From positions 1 through 56,863 of the forward strand of contig DAHWGX010000021.1 in the NCBI GenBank assembly GCA_027335985.1: DNA of 56,863 nucleotides. The letters are read 5' to 3'. The translations under genes were made by a program, and so were the position numbers. This DNA is from Nitrospirota bacterium (lineage in GTDB: Bacteria; Nitrospirota_A; Leptospirillia; Leptospirillales; Leptospirillaceae). Below, piece after piece: positions 8,306 to 17,260 of this stretch (positions within the stretch are counted from its first letter, which is position 1; every line of letters starts with the position of its first letter). The notes beneath the pieces were generated by a model. The model was not told the DNA's origin, did not search any database, and was given only the letters and a program-made list of their open reading frames with translations.

Positions 8306-8398
8306 GGAGAGATGTCCGAGCGGCCGAAGGAGCACGACTGGAAATCGTGTAGGTGCCTAAGAAGTGCCTCGGGGGTTCGAATCCCCCTCTCTCCGCCA
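8306..8398 (+). tRNA. tRNA-Ser(GGA)
   Basis: Acceptor GGAGAGA (8306-8312) pairs with TCTCTCC (8388-8394), followed by CCA. The loop CTGGAAA gives GGA at 8340-8342, reading UCC/UCU. Its position directly before the SRP RNA and dnaX is a conserved order seen in Bacillus and others. Confidence 0.97.
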
Positions 8399-8430
8399 TT
8401 TGACAAGGCGAATTCGCGAGAGCGGACCGA

Positions 8431-8536
8431 TGGGCCCCCAGGCTCCGGGCAACGAGATCCCGCAAACCCCGCCAGGTCCGGAAGGAAGCAACGGTAGCGG
8501 TGCGTCGCGTGTGCCCCGGATTCCCCTGGGGTCCCT
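8431..8536 (+). ncRNA. ffs: Signal recognition particle RNA (4.5S, small bacterial type)
   Basis: The conserved domain IV core AGGTCCGGAAGGAAGCA is present at about 8474-8490, with the GTGTGCCCCGG strand opposite. The flanking stem pairs GGGCCCCCAGG (8432-8442) with CCTGGGGTCCC (8525-8535) and CTCCGGGC with GCCCCGGA. This is the about 100-base small SRP RNA that binds Ffh and targets membrane proteins. It lies between tRNA-Ser and dnaX. Ends are estimated from the terminal stem. Confidence 0.93.
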
Positions 8537-8596
8537 TCGGTCTCCTTTCCCGAAGCCTCCTGCATCTTTTGCCAATGCCTTCTGCATGGAGCTCCC

Positions 8597-10285
8597 ATGT
8601 CCCAGTTCAAATCCCTGGCCCGCATCTACCGCCCCCAGACCTTTTCCGACCTCGTCGGCCAGGACGCTGTGGTAAGGGCCCTCTCCCAGGGCTTTTCCGC
8701 GGGAGCCCTGACCCAGGCCTATCTTTTTTCCGGAGAGAGAGGCGTCGGAAAAACGACCGTCGCCCGAATCCTTGCCAAGGCGATCAACTGCGACATCGGA
8801 CCGACCGCAACACCTTGCCTCGCCTGTTCCTCCTGCATCGAGATCGCCGAAGGCCGGTCTCCCGACGTTCTTGAAATGGACGGCGCCTCCCACACAAGCG
8901 TCGAAGACGTCCGGGCGATCCGCGAGGGACTTCGTTACAGTCCTCTGGCCGGAAGGGCCCGGATCATCATCATCGACGAGGTCCACATGCTCTCGACCTC
9001 CGCCTTCAACGCCCTTCTCAAGACACTCGAGGAGCCTCCTCCGCACGTGGTCTTCATTCTCGCCACCACCGAGGCCCACAAGATACCGGACACAGTCCTT
9101 TCCCGATGCCAGCACTTTCGCTTCCGCCTGCTGACCCTCCCGGAAATCTCAGCTCGGATTGCCCGGATCGCCGGCAAGGAAGGGCTGTCTCTCGACCCGG
9201 CCGTGGTTGCCATGGTGGCACGGTCGGCGGAAGGAAGCATGCGGGATGCTCTCTCTCTCCTCGACCAGATCCTCCGGATCGGGGGAGCGGACACGACCCC
9301 TTCCGGAGTGGCCGAACTGCTCGGAGTCACTGATCAGGCGCTTGAAGACTCGCTGCTTTCATCGATGCTCTCCGGAGATCTGGCGGCAACCCTCCGAACG
9401 GCCAGGACCGTCCTCGAAGCCGGCATCGACCCCCGTGCACAGGTGCGCAATCTCTCCAGACTATTTCGGGACATCCTCCACAGTCTTCTCGAAGAGGCCC
9501 CGCTCGATGGTCCCCGCTATGGGTGGACGCCGGAGTCAGCGGCCCGGATCGCCGCCCTCCCCCGGTCCAATGCATTTTTCCTGGAACAGGTCCTTTCTGT
9601 CCTCGTCCGAGGAGAGGACGACCTGAGGCGATCCCCACAACCCGCCATCACCTTTGAACTTCTTCTCGCACGAATCTGTCACCTGAAGGAGATCCTTCCC
9701 CTCCCCGAACTCCTGGCCCGTCTTCTCTCGCAACCGGATCCTTCTCCCCGCCGCCAGCCCCCTCCGGAGCCCTCCGAGATCCGCCCCGCGCGTTCCGAGA
9801 GTCCCATCGGCAGACCGGCCTCTCCCGCTTGCCAGACACCTGGACAACAAGCCTCCAGCCAGACTTCGCCCAGAACGGCACCGTCCACTTCCGAAAAGGC
9901 CGGGCCCCTGGATCTCCGGATACCCTCCGACTGGGGAAGGGCTCTGTCCCGTCTTTCCCAGGAGAGCCGCACGCTCCTTGAGCCCGCCCGCATCGCACGA
10001 TTCGAACAGGGCACCCTTCTCCTCGATACCGGCAACTCCTTCTTCAACAACCGGATCGCCTCCAACCGCGAAACCCTCGCACGTGCCCTCTCCGAGGCAG
10101 TCCAGTCCCCTGAACCGCTCCGGATCGAGACCCCGATCCCCGGAGCAGGCGGAGACGGACCCGCGTCTAGGACGCTTCCTGCTCCTCCTCTCGTATCCGA
10201 AGCCGCCCTGCTTTTCGGGTCGGAAATCATCGGCGTACGCTCGGACAAACCCCAACCGGAACACAGACAAGGAGATCAGCCCTGA
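8597..10285 (+). CDS. dnaX: DNA polymerase III subunit gamma/tau
   Basis: The clamp-loader ATPase that loads the beta clamp and tethers polymerase cores. The 562-residue protein has Walker A GERGVGKT (46-53), a zinc module with C65, C74, C77 and C80, Walker B with DEVH (127-130), the SRC sensor/arginine finger (about 169-171) and a collar domain, then a proline/serine-rich linker (about 385-440) and a C-terminal tau-like domain. I see no A-rich slippery site for programmed frameshifting, so only the full-length form is predicted. The stop overlaps the ybaB start (TGATG). Confidence 0.96.
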   Translation: MSQFKSLARIYRPQTFSDLVGQDAVVRALSQGFSAGALTQAYLFSGERGVGKTTVARILAKAINCDIGPTATPCLACSSCIEIAEGRSPDVLEMDGASHTSVEDVRAIREGLRYSPLAGRARIIIIDEVHMLSTSAFNALLKTLEEPPPHVVFILATTEAHKIPDTVLSRCQHFRFRLLTLPEISARIARIAGKEGLSLDPAVVAMVARSAEGSMRDALSLLDQILRIGGADTTPSGVAELLGVTDQALEDSLLSSMLSGDLAATLRTARTVLEAGIDPRAQVRNLSRLFRDILHSLLEEAPLDGPRYGWTPESAARIAALPRSNAFFLEQVLSVLVRGEDDLRRSPQPAITFELLLARICHLKEILPLPELLARLLSQPDPSPRRQPPPEPSEIRPARSESPIGRPASPACQTPGQQASSQTSPRTAPSTSEKAGPLDLRIPSDWGRALSRLSQESRTLLEPARIARFEQGTLLLDTGNSFFNNRIASNRETLARALSEAVQSPEPLRIETPIPGAGGDGPASRTLPAPPLVSEAALLFGSEIIGVRSDKPQPEHRQGDQP

Positions 10286-10614
10286 TGTTCGGACAGGACT
10301 TTCTGAAAAAAGCTCAGGAAATGCAGGAAAAGATGGCCAGGATGCAGCAGGAGATGGCCGGCATGACGGTCACAGGAACTGCCGGAGGACACCTCGTCAC
10401 CGTCACTATGGACGGACACAATGTTGTCCTGTCCGTCCGGATCTCCCCCGACCTCCTCAAAGGCGAAGACCTTTCCATGGTGGAGGATCTGGTGGCGGCG
10501 GCGACGAACGATGCGACCCAAAAGGTCCGTATTGCGGCCGCGAAGGCCATGGAAGAGATCACAGGCTTCCCCGGAGGCAACCCCCTGGGAGGAATCGGGA
10601 TACCCGGCCTCTGA
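10285..10614 (+). CDS. YbaB/EbfC nucleoid-associated protein
   Basis: The 109-residue DNA-binding protein of the YbaB/EbfC family has a long N-terminal helix rich in Met and Gln (residues 1-30), a central beta region with TVTMDGHNVV and a C-terminal helix. These proteins form dimers with a tweezer shape and bind DNA near dnaX/recR. The gene overlaps dnaX by one base and recR by one base, giving the standard dnaX-ybaB-recR operon. Confidence 0.93.
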   Translation: MFGQDFLKKAQEMQEKMARMQQEMAGMTVTGTAGGHLVTVTMDGHNVVLSVRISPDLLKGEDLSMVEDLVAAATNDATQKVRIAAAKAMEEITGFPGGNPLGGIGIPGL

Positions 10615-11261
10615 TGGAACGGAGTCACAAACCCAACAAACCGGCCTTCCCCGAACCCTTCGCCCGCGTGGTCGAGGCCTTTCGACGCCTTCCCGGCATT
10701 GGATCAAAGACTGCGACCAGGCTTGCTTTCCACCTGCTCCTCTCTTCGGATGAAGAACGCGCAATCCTCACCGAATCTCTCAGCACCCTCGCCAGCCGAC
10801 TGGTTCCTTGTCGCGACTGTCGCAACATCGTCGAACGCGATGCCGACAATCCGGAGGCGCCCCTCCACTGCACGATATGCCGGGACCCCGCCAGGGACCG
10901 GGGCATCCTGATCGTCGTCGAGGACATCCAGACCCTGTACTCCCTTGAAAAGTCGGGGGAGTTCAGGGGACTCTACCATGTTCTCGAAGGTCGCCTCTCT
11001 CCGCTCGAAGGAATCAACCCCGACAGGCTCAGGATCAGGGAACTCCTGAATCGCCTCGACGACCCGGAGGTCAAGGAAGTCATCATGGCCACCTCTCCGA
11101 CAACGGACGGGGAGGCGACCGCGCTTTATCTCTCCCGCCTGATCAAGCCCATGGGAATCCGGGTCAGCCGGATCGCCTTCGGAATTCCGGTGGGACTCGA
11201 GATCGAATATGTCGACGAAGTCACTCTGATCCGCGCCGTCGAGGGACGCCATCCCTTTTGA
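10614..11261 (+). CDS. recR: Recombination mediator RecR
   Basis: The 215-residue RecR acts with RecO/RecF to load RecA on gapped DNA. The helix-hairpin-helix LPGIGSKTATRLAFHLL lies at about 26-42, the zinc finger uses C66, C69, C86 and C89, and a Toprim domain follows (ILIVVEDIQTL, about 98-109, and TSPTTDGEATALYL). The ATG at 10614 overlaps the ybaB stop (TGATG). A frame open further upstream lies inside dnaX and is not coding. Confidence 0.96.
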   Translation: MERSHKPNKPAFPEPFARVVEAFRRLPGIGSKTATRLAFHLLLSSDEERAILTESLSTLASRLVPCRDCRNIVERDADNPEAPLHCTICRDPARDRGILIVVEDIQTLYSLEKSGEFRGLYHVLEGRLSPLEGINPDRLRIRELLNRLDDPEVKEVIMATSPTTDGEATALYLSRLIKPMGIRVSRIAFGIPVGLEIEYVDEVTLIRAVEGRHPF

Positions 11262-11310
11262 CGGGACCAAAGCAACAATACGGGGCGCGCCCCGCCACTG
11301 ATGGAGACCC

Positions 11311-12945
11311 ATGACCACCATATCCTCGCAGGAAGCATCGTCCCTCGACCGGGAGATTTTCAGGAGACGGACCTTCGCCATTATCAGCCACCCCGACGCC
11401 GGCAAGACCACCCTTACGGAAAAACTTCTCCTGTATGGAGGCGCCATCCATCTCGCGGGATCGATCAAGGCCAGAAAAGCCGCCCGATATGCCACCAGCG
11501 ACTGGATGGAAATCGAACGCCAGCGGGGAATCAGCGTCACCAGCAGCGCCCTCGCCTTCGATTTCGAGGACCACACCCTGAACATCCTCGACACTCCGGG
11601 ACACAAGGATTTCAGCGAGGACACCTTCCGGACCCTCGAGGCAGTGGATTCAGTGGTCATGCTGCTCGATGGAGCCAAGGGGATCGAGCCCCAGACACTC
11701 AAGCTCTTTGAGGTGGCCCGCATGCGCTCCCTGCCCATCCTAACCTTCATCAACAAGGTCGACCGGGAAGGAGTCGACCCGTTCAACCTCCTTTCCGATA
11801 TCGAGCGGACACTCGACATCGCCGCTCTCCCCTTCGACTGGCCAATCGGATCGGGATCCGGGTTCCGGGGTGTCTGGGACCTCAGAAAACAGGAAGCGCA
11901 TCTCTACGAGTCGGTCGACCATGGAGGGGAAAAAGCCTCCGAAAGGATCCTCCAGGCTGACAGCCCCGAGATCGGTGGAATTCTCGATTCCCTTCCGGAC
12001 CGGAGTGCCTTCCAGGACGAGATCGCTCTTTTGTCCCATGAAGGAACCTCCTTCGATACCAAGGGCTTCCTTGCGGGACGCGTGACTCCCGTTTTTTTCG
12101 GAAGCGCCCTCAACAATTTCGGCATTGAAATCTTCCTCAGGACCTTCCTTGAGATGGCGCCTCCTCCCCGGGCCTACCAGTCCGACAAGGGCCCCGTTCC
12201 TCCCGACTCGCCTCATTTTTCCGGTTTTGTCTTCAAAATACAGGCCAATATGGATCCCCAGCACCGGGACCGGTTCGCCTTTATCCGGGTCTGTTCGGGA
12301 CGATTCCTGCGGGAGATGTCCGTCACCAACGCCTCGACCGGAAAAACGCTCCGCCTGTCAAAGACGATCCAGTTTCTCGGACAAAAACGCGAACGCGTGG
12401 AAGAAGCCTGGCCCGGGGACATCATCGGACTCCATGATCCGGGAGTCTTCCGGATCGGGGACACCCTTTGCGAAAAAGGCGTCTTTCATTTCGAGGGAAT
12501 CCCTTCCTTCTCGCCCGAGCTCTTCGCCCGGGTGATCCTTGAGGACCCCCTCAAGCGCAAGCATCTGAAAAAAGGATTGGACCAGTTGTCAGAGGAGGGG
12601 GCAATCCAGGTTTTCCAGCTGGATCCCCAGGGGGAGCGGGACCTGATCGTCGGAGCCGTGGGAGCTCTTCAGCTCGAGGTCCTGAAGTTTCGTCTCGAAC
12701 ACGAATACAATGTCAAAGCCCGCCTTGATCCGGTGGGTTATGACCGGGCGCGCTGGCTGACCGGAAACACGGAGCAGATCCAGGCCCTGTCCGGCACCCT
12801 CGACACCCTGCTTGTCTACGACCACGAAACGAAGCCCGTCGCCCTGTTCAGAAACGAATGGGCTCTCCGGTATGTCGTGGAAAAATACCCGGCCATCGGA
12901 TTCCACGGGACCTCTCCCCGCGCCTTTCACGAAGGACGGGGATAG
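11311..12945 (+). CDS. prfC: Peptide chain release factor 3
   Basis: RF3 is a translational GTPase that recycles RF1/RF2 after termination. The 544-residue protein has G1 SHPDAGKTTLTE (about 27-38), the RF3-type switch I region ending in ERQRGISVTSS, G3 DTPGHKDFSED, G4 NKVDRE, then domains II and III. The intact G-motif set and the RF3-specific KARKAARYATSDWME region separate it from EF-G. It follows recR by 49 bases. RF3 is not universal in bacteria, so its presence is informative but not unusual. Confidence 0.95.
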   Translation: MTTISSQEASSLDREIFRRRTFAIISHPDAGKTTLTEKLLLYGGAIHLAGSIKARKAARYATSDWMEIERQRGISVTSSALAFDFEDHTLNILDTPGHKDFSEDTFRTLEAVDSVVMLLDGAKGIEPQTLKLFEVARMRSLPILTFINKVDREGVDPFNLLSDIERTLDIAALPFDWPIGSGSGFRGVWDLRKQEAHLYESVDHGGEKASERILQADSPEIGGILDSLPDRSAFQDEIALLSHEGTSFDTKGFLAGRVTPVFFGSALNNFGIEIFLRTFLEMAPPPRAYQSDKGPVPPDSPHFSGFVFKIQANMDPQHRDRFAFIRVCSGRFLREMSVTNASTGKTLRLSKTIQFLGQKRERVEEAWPGDIIGLHDPGVFRIGDTLCEKGVFHFEGIPSFSPELFARVILEDPLKRKHLKKGLDQLSEEGAIQVFQLDPQGERDLIVGAVGALQLEVLKFRLEHEYNVKARLDPVGYDRARWLTGNTEQIQALSGTLDTLLVYDHETKPVALFRNEWALRYVVEKYPAIGFHGTSPRAFHEGRG

Positions 12946-12958
12946 CAAGGCCCCAATT

Positions 12959-15900
12959 CTAGACCGAAGACGAACGACGCTCCCGTATTCCGGAGGGCTC
13001 TCCCGAAGAATCGAGGAGAGGAAGCCGTCCCGTCATCGAGTAGACCACGGGCAGCACGAGAAGGGTGAAGACGATGGTGGAGAGGACCCCGCCCACAATC
13101 ACGATCGCAAGGGGCTTCTGGGCTTGGTTTCCGATCCCGGTCGACAGGGCGGCCGGCAACAGGCCGAACCCGGCGAGCAGGGCCGTCATCAGGACGGGAC
13201 GCACCCGGAGGTTCCCTCCCTGAACCAATGCCTCCCGCATGGAAAGGCCTTCCCGGCGCAGATTGGTCACGAAGTTGATCAGGATCATTCCGTCCTGGAT
13301 GGCGATCCCGAACAGGGACAAAAAGCCAAGAGAGGCCGAGATGCTCAGGTGATGGCCGGAGACCAGAAGAGCCCAGACTCCTCCCGTGATCGCCACGGGG
13401 ACGGAGAGAATCTGGACCAGGGCATATTTGATGGACCGGTACGCCCAGTAGAGCAGGAGAAAGATCAGCCCGACCGCGATAGGCAGAAGTATGGCCAACC
13501 GGTGCTGGGCCGCCTTCATCTCCTTATACTCTCCGTACCAGCGGATGCGATAGCCCGGAGGAAGGGGCATCTTTTCGGCGATCTCCCTTTTGGCCTGGTC
13601 GACCGCGGTCCCGATATCCCTCCCCCGGATCGAGAACTTCACGGGGATATAGCGGGAGTTGGCTTCCCTGAAAATATAGGAATTTCCGATTTTCAGATTG
13701 ATGGTCGCCAATTGCGACAGGGGAATGTGGGATCCGTCCGGACTGTCGACCGGGATGGACCGGATGGCCGAGATATCTTTCCGGTAGGGATGGGAGAGCC
13801 GAACCGTCACGTCGAACCGTTTTTCCTCCTTCAGGACCTGAGTCACCGCGACGCCGCCAACCGCCGCCTGAATGACCCCTTCCACATCGGCCACATGGAT
13901 TCCGTACCTCGCACAGGCCAGTGGATCGACCCGGATATCGAGCTCCGGGCCTCCCCGGATCCGGAAAAGGCCCAGGTCGTGGAACCCGTGAACGCTCCCG
14001 AGAATATTCATAGCCTGGTGGCCCAGCTTTTCGAGCTCCACCGGGTCGGGTCCATAGATCTTCACACTGTTCTGCCCCTTGACCCCCGACACCGCTTCCT
14101 CGACATTGTCCTCGATGTACTGTGAAACATTGAAGGTGATCCCAGGCAATGTTTTGAGACGGGCCAGGACTTCCTTCTGTATTTGCTCCTTCGTCACACC
14201 CTTGCGCCATTGGGCATGGGGCTTGAAGAAAATCGCAAACTCGGCGTTCCAGAACCCCCCCACATCATAGGCGTCGTCCGGCCGCCCTTCTTCAGAGACC
14301 ACAGTCTTGACCTCGGGAATCTCGAGAACGAGCCGGCGGATCCCGTCGGTGAGACGGGCCCCGTAATCAAGGCTGATCGCCGCCGGATAGGTCGCCCGGA
14401 TATAGAGGTTGTTCTCCTCGAGCTTGGGCAGGAACTCCGACCCCAGTCTGGGAAGGGCCACCCCCACCGTCAGCACCAGAAAGATCCCGGACAGGGAGAG
14501 AACCAGCCGGGGCCGGTCGAGGACGAACAGAAGGATGGCATCGTACCCCTTCTTCACGACCCGCATCAGGGGCGTGTCGGGATGGGCCCCCACATTCCTG
14601 AGGAGAACGGAGGAAAAGGCCGGCGAGAGGGTCATCGAGAGCAGGACGGCCGCCAGAAGCCCCCCGCCCATGGTATAGGCCATGGGGAAGAAGATCTTTC
14701 CCTCTATTCCGCTCATGAAGAGAAGCGGAACATAGGCCGAGAAGACGATCAGTGTGGAGAAGACCGTCGCAGACTGCACCTCGGTCACCGCTTCGTAGAT
14801 CACCACGAAAATCGAGGGCCTTTCCTTATTCTGCCTGTCCTGGGTGAGATGGCGGTAGATGTTTTCCACCACGATGACCGAGGCGTCGACCAGAATTCCG
14901 AAATCGATGGCGCCAAGGGAGAGCAAGTTTGCGGATACACCATGGAGCTTCATGATGGAAAAGGCGGTCAGAAGGGCTACCGGGATGGTGACGGCCACGA
15001 TGATCGCCGAGCGCAGGTTCCCCAGAAAAAGGTAAAGAGTGAGAAGTACCAGCCCGATTCCGAGAGAAAGGTTCTCCAGGACGGTATGAAGCGTCCAGTG
15101 CATGAGCTGGGTCCGGTCGTAGAAGGGCAGCAGCTTGACCCCCGGAGGAAGGTCGTGGGCCCGGATTTCAGAGACCTTGTCGTGGATCCTCTTCATCACG
15201 TGGCGGGTGTTCGCCCCCCGAAGGAGCAGCACCACGCCCTCCACGGTGTCGTTTTCGTAATTTCTGCCGACCCGGCCAAGCCGTGGCTGGGGACCGATCC
15301 GGACCGTAGCGATGTCGCGCAGAAGAACGGGTGTCCCCTTGACTTCCCCGACCATGACGTGGCCGATATCTTCCCGGTTCTTGAGGAGTCCGAGGCCTCG
15401 CACGACCGCAGCCGTCTCCCCGAAGTTCATGACGTAAGCCCCGACGTTGTTGTTGGCGGCAGAGACCGCCGCCAGCACCTGGGAGAGGGGGATGTTGAAG
15501 TCCCTCAGACGGGCCAGGTCCACCAGAATCTGGTATTGCCGGATCCATCCCCCCATCCCGGACTCGTCGGCCACGCCCGGAATCTCCTTGAAACGACGCT
15601 CCAGGACCCAGTCGTCCAGCGTCTTGAGCTGGTCCAGGGGGGCTCCTGTGAGAGTGTAGCGGTAAATTTCACCGGTGGCAGGCGTATTGATGTCGAGAAC
15701 CGGGGTCACCCCGGCCGGAAGGTTGGCCTGGGAGATGCGGTTGTAAATCCGGTGACGGGCCTCGAAGTCGTCGACCCCGTCCTTGAAGACGGCTATGACC
15801 ACCGAGAGTCCGTACATCGAGATCGACCGCTGGGTCTTCATCCCGGGTGTCCCGTTGATGGCGATCTCGACCGGAAGGGTGATCTGGCGCTCGACCTCTT

Positions 15901-16072
15901 CCGCCCCACGGCCTGCCCATTGGGTGAGAACCCGCACCTCGAGTGGCGAGACATCGGGGTAGGGCTCGATCTGGAGATTCTCGTAGGAAAAGACTCCCAC
16001 CACGGAGAGTGTGATCGCCACCAGAAAGACGATCACCCTCTCCCGGAGGGCAAAGGCGACCAGATGCTTCAT
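12959..16072 (-). CDS. Heavy-metal efflux RND transporter, CzcA/CusA type
   Basis: The 1037-residue inner-membrane proton/metal antiporter of the HME-RND family. The N-terminal helix is followed by a large periplasmic porter domain, a central cluster of transmembrane helices, a second periplasmic domain and a final helix cluster. The proton-relay helix carries DFGILVDASVIVVEN, with both Asp and the Glu that are essential in CzcA. CusA-like methionine pairs are not obvious, so Co/Zn/Cd or Ni is as likely as Cu/Ag. It overlaps the adaptor gene by four bases. Confidence 0.92.
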   Translation of the reverse strand: MKHLVAFALRERVIVFLVAITLSVVGVFSYENLQIEPYPDVSPLEVRVLTQWAGRGAEEVERQITLPVEIAINGTPGMKTQRSISMYGLSVVIAVFKDGVDDFEARHRIYNRISQANLPAGVTPVLDINTPATGEIYRYTLTGAPLDQLKTLDDWVLERRFKEIPGVADESGMGGWIRQYQILVDLARLRDFNIPLSQVLAAVSAANNNVGAYVMNFGETAAVVRGLGLLKNREDIGHVMVGEVKGTPVLLRDIATVRIGPQPRLGRVGRNYENDTVEGVVLLLRGANTRHVMKRIHDKVSEIRAHDLPPGVKLLPFYDRTQLMHWTLHTVLENLSLGIGLVLLTLYLFLGNLRSAIIVAVTIPVALLTAFSIMKLHGVSANLLSLGAIDFGILVDASVIVVENIYRHLTQDRQNKERPSIFVVIYEAVTEVQSATVFSTLIVFSAYVPLLFMSGIEGKIFFPMAYTMGGGLLAAVLLSMTLSPAFSSVLLRNVGAHPDTPLMRVVKKGYDAILLFVLDRPRLVLSLSGIFLVLTVGVALPRLGSEFLPKLEENNLYIRATYPAAISLDYGARLTDGIRRLVLEIPEVKTVVSEEGRPDDAYDVGGFWNAEFAIFFKPHAQWRKGVTKEQIQKEVLARLKTLPGITFNVSQYIEDNVEEAVSGVKGQNSVKIYGPDPVELEKLGHQAMNILGSVHGFHDLGLFRIRGGPELDIRVDPLACARYGIHVADVEGVIQAAVGGVAVTQVLKEEKRFDVTVRLSHPYRKDISAIRSIPVDSPDGSHIPLSQLATINLKIGNSYIFREANSRYIPVKFSIRGRDIGTAVDQAKREIAEKMPLPPGYRIRWYGEYKEMKAAQHRLAILLPIAVGLIFLLLYWAYRSIKYALVQILSVPVAITGGVWALLVSGHHLSISASLGFLSLFGIAIQDGMILINFVTNLRREGLSMREALVQGGNLRVRPVLMTALLAGFGLLPAALSTGIGNQAQKPLAIVIVGGVLSTIVFTLLVLPVVYSMTGRLPLLDSSGEPSGIRERRSSSV

Positions 16073-17190
16073 GGACGGGGACTCCTTATCCGTCCAAGCG
16101 GGGGATCTGTTCCCGTTGAAAGGCTGAGATTGGTCTCGCGGATCCCCTCAAGAAGGAGCGCCCCCTTCGCCGCCACTTTTTCGCCGGGACGCAGTCCGGA
16201 CTCGATCCGGATCCATCCCTTCTCCTCCGGTCCGGTCTGGACACGGCGAAGGATGAAGGCTCCCGGCGAGGTCTCCACAAAGACATGGTAGCCATGTTCA
16301 TCACGGAGGACCGCCACTTCGGGGACGGCCACCACCGGATGCGGAACGTTCAGCCGGATCCTGACCGTGGCGAACATCCCGGGCTTGAGAAGCCGCTCCG
16401 GGTTTTGAATCTCGGCCCGAACGTGGAAGGTCCGGGTGTTGGGATCGACCATTCCACCCAGGTAGACGATCCTGCCTGGGAACACCTTCTCCGTGTAGGC
16501 GACCGTTTCAAGAGAAACCGTCTGTCCCCTCTTCACGAGGGGGAAATCTCCTTCGTAGATGTCCATGTAGACCAGGAGGCTCGACAGGTCGGCGATCGTC
16601 ATGAGCTGGTCGCCGGGATTCATGAAGAGGCCGGCCCGGAGAGCCGAGTTCAGGATGACCCCAGACCGGGGAGCGTGAAGGGTCAGATAGCGGGAGACAG
16701 TCCGTGTCCGGGAGATCGTGTCGATGTCCCCCGCCGACGCCCCCATCAACCGGAGCTTCCTCTCGGCGGCGGTAATATAGGCGCCGCTCTCGGCCTTGTC
16801 GGAAAGGGTCCTGGCCACCTTGAAGGCGTTTAACAGCTCCACTTCGGCGGTCGTGTAGTCCGGGCTGTAGACATAGGCCAGGGGATCGTCCTTGTGGACC
16901 TTCTGTCCCTCGAAGGCCAGGATCTTCACCTCACGGCCGGCGACACGGGCCGAGAGGATCGACACCTTCTCCTCGTCGAAGTTGAGTGTGCCGGTTCTAC
17001 GGAGCTCCGTTTCCATGCTCTTTTTTTCCACGGTGATCACCTGGACCCATCCGGCCGCCGACTGGGCGGGCGAGAGACGCACCTCCTTTTCCCTTTCTCC
17101 CGACGCTGCGAATGCCGGACGAAGGTCCTTCGCACCTCCCTCCACCAACAGAAACGACATCGCGATCAGAGCCATAAGAACCTTCCGCAT
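16069..17190 (-). CDS. Efflux RND periplasmic adaptor subunit (CzcB/CusB type)
   Basis: This membrane-fusion protein of 373 residues links the RND pump to the outer-membrane channel. It has a signal peptide (about residues 1-29), a beta-barrel/lipoyl arrangement with GREVKILAFEGQKVHKDDPLA, an alpha-hairpin (about 120-160), and the second lipoyl half HAPRSGVILNSALRAG followed by beta-barrel and membrane-proximal domains. No N-terminal metal-binding Met/His cluster is seen. It sits between the channel and pump genes and overlaps the latter by four bases. Confidence 0.9.
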   Translation of the reverse strand: MRKVLMALIAMSFLLVEGGAKDLRPAFAASGEREKEVRLSPAQSAAGWVQVITVEKKSMETELRRTGTLNFDEEKVSILSARVAGREVKILAFEGQKVHKDDPLAYVYSPDYTTAEVELLNAFKVARTLSDKAESGAYITAAERKLRLMGASAGDIDTISRTRTVSRYLTLHAPRSGVILNSALRAGLFMNPGDQLMTIADLSSLLVYMDIYEGDFPLVKRGQTVSLETVAYTEKVFPGRIVYLGGMVDPNTRTFHVRAEIQNPERLLKPGMFATVRIRLNVPHPVVAVPEVAVLRDEHGYHVFVETSPGAFILRRVQTGPEEKGWIRIESGLRPGEKVAAKGALLLEGIRETNLSLSTGTDPPLGRIRSPRP

Positions 17191-17260
17191 CGAGCCTTCC
17201 TTACATTGGCTCCCGCAGAACGGGAGCGGGGGTGAGTTCCGTCATGCACGCAAGAACGGG

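Noticed and set aside
8597..10285. Programmed frameshift in dnaX to make gamma
   Set aside because: No A-rich slippery heptamer with a downstream hairpin was visible in the expected region.
9978..10613. Upstream extension of the recR frame
   Set aside because: Lies inside dnaX and ybaB in another frame; the recR product begins at the TGATG junction at 10614.
14183..16291. A 702-codon frame antisense to the efflux pump gene
   Set aside because: It mirrors the conserved pump coding sequence on the other strand; its composition is a shadow of GC-rich codons.
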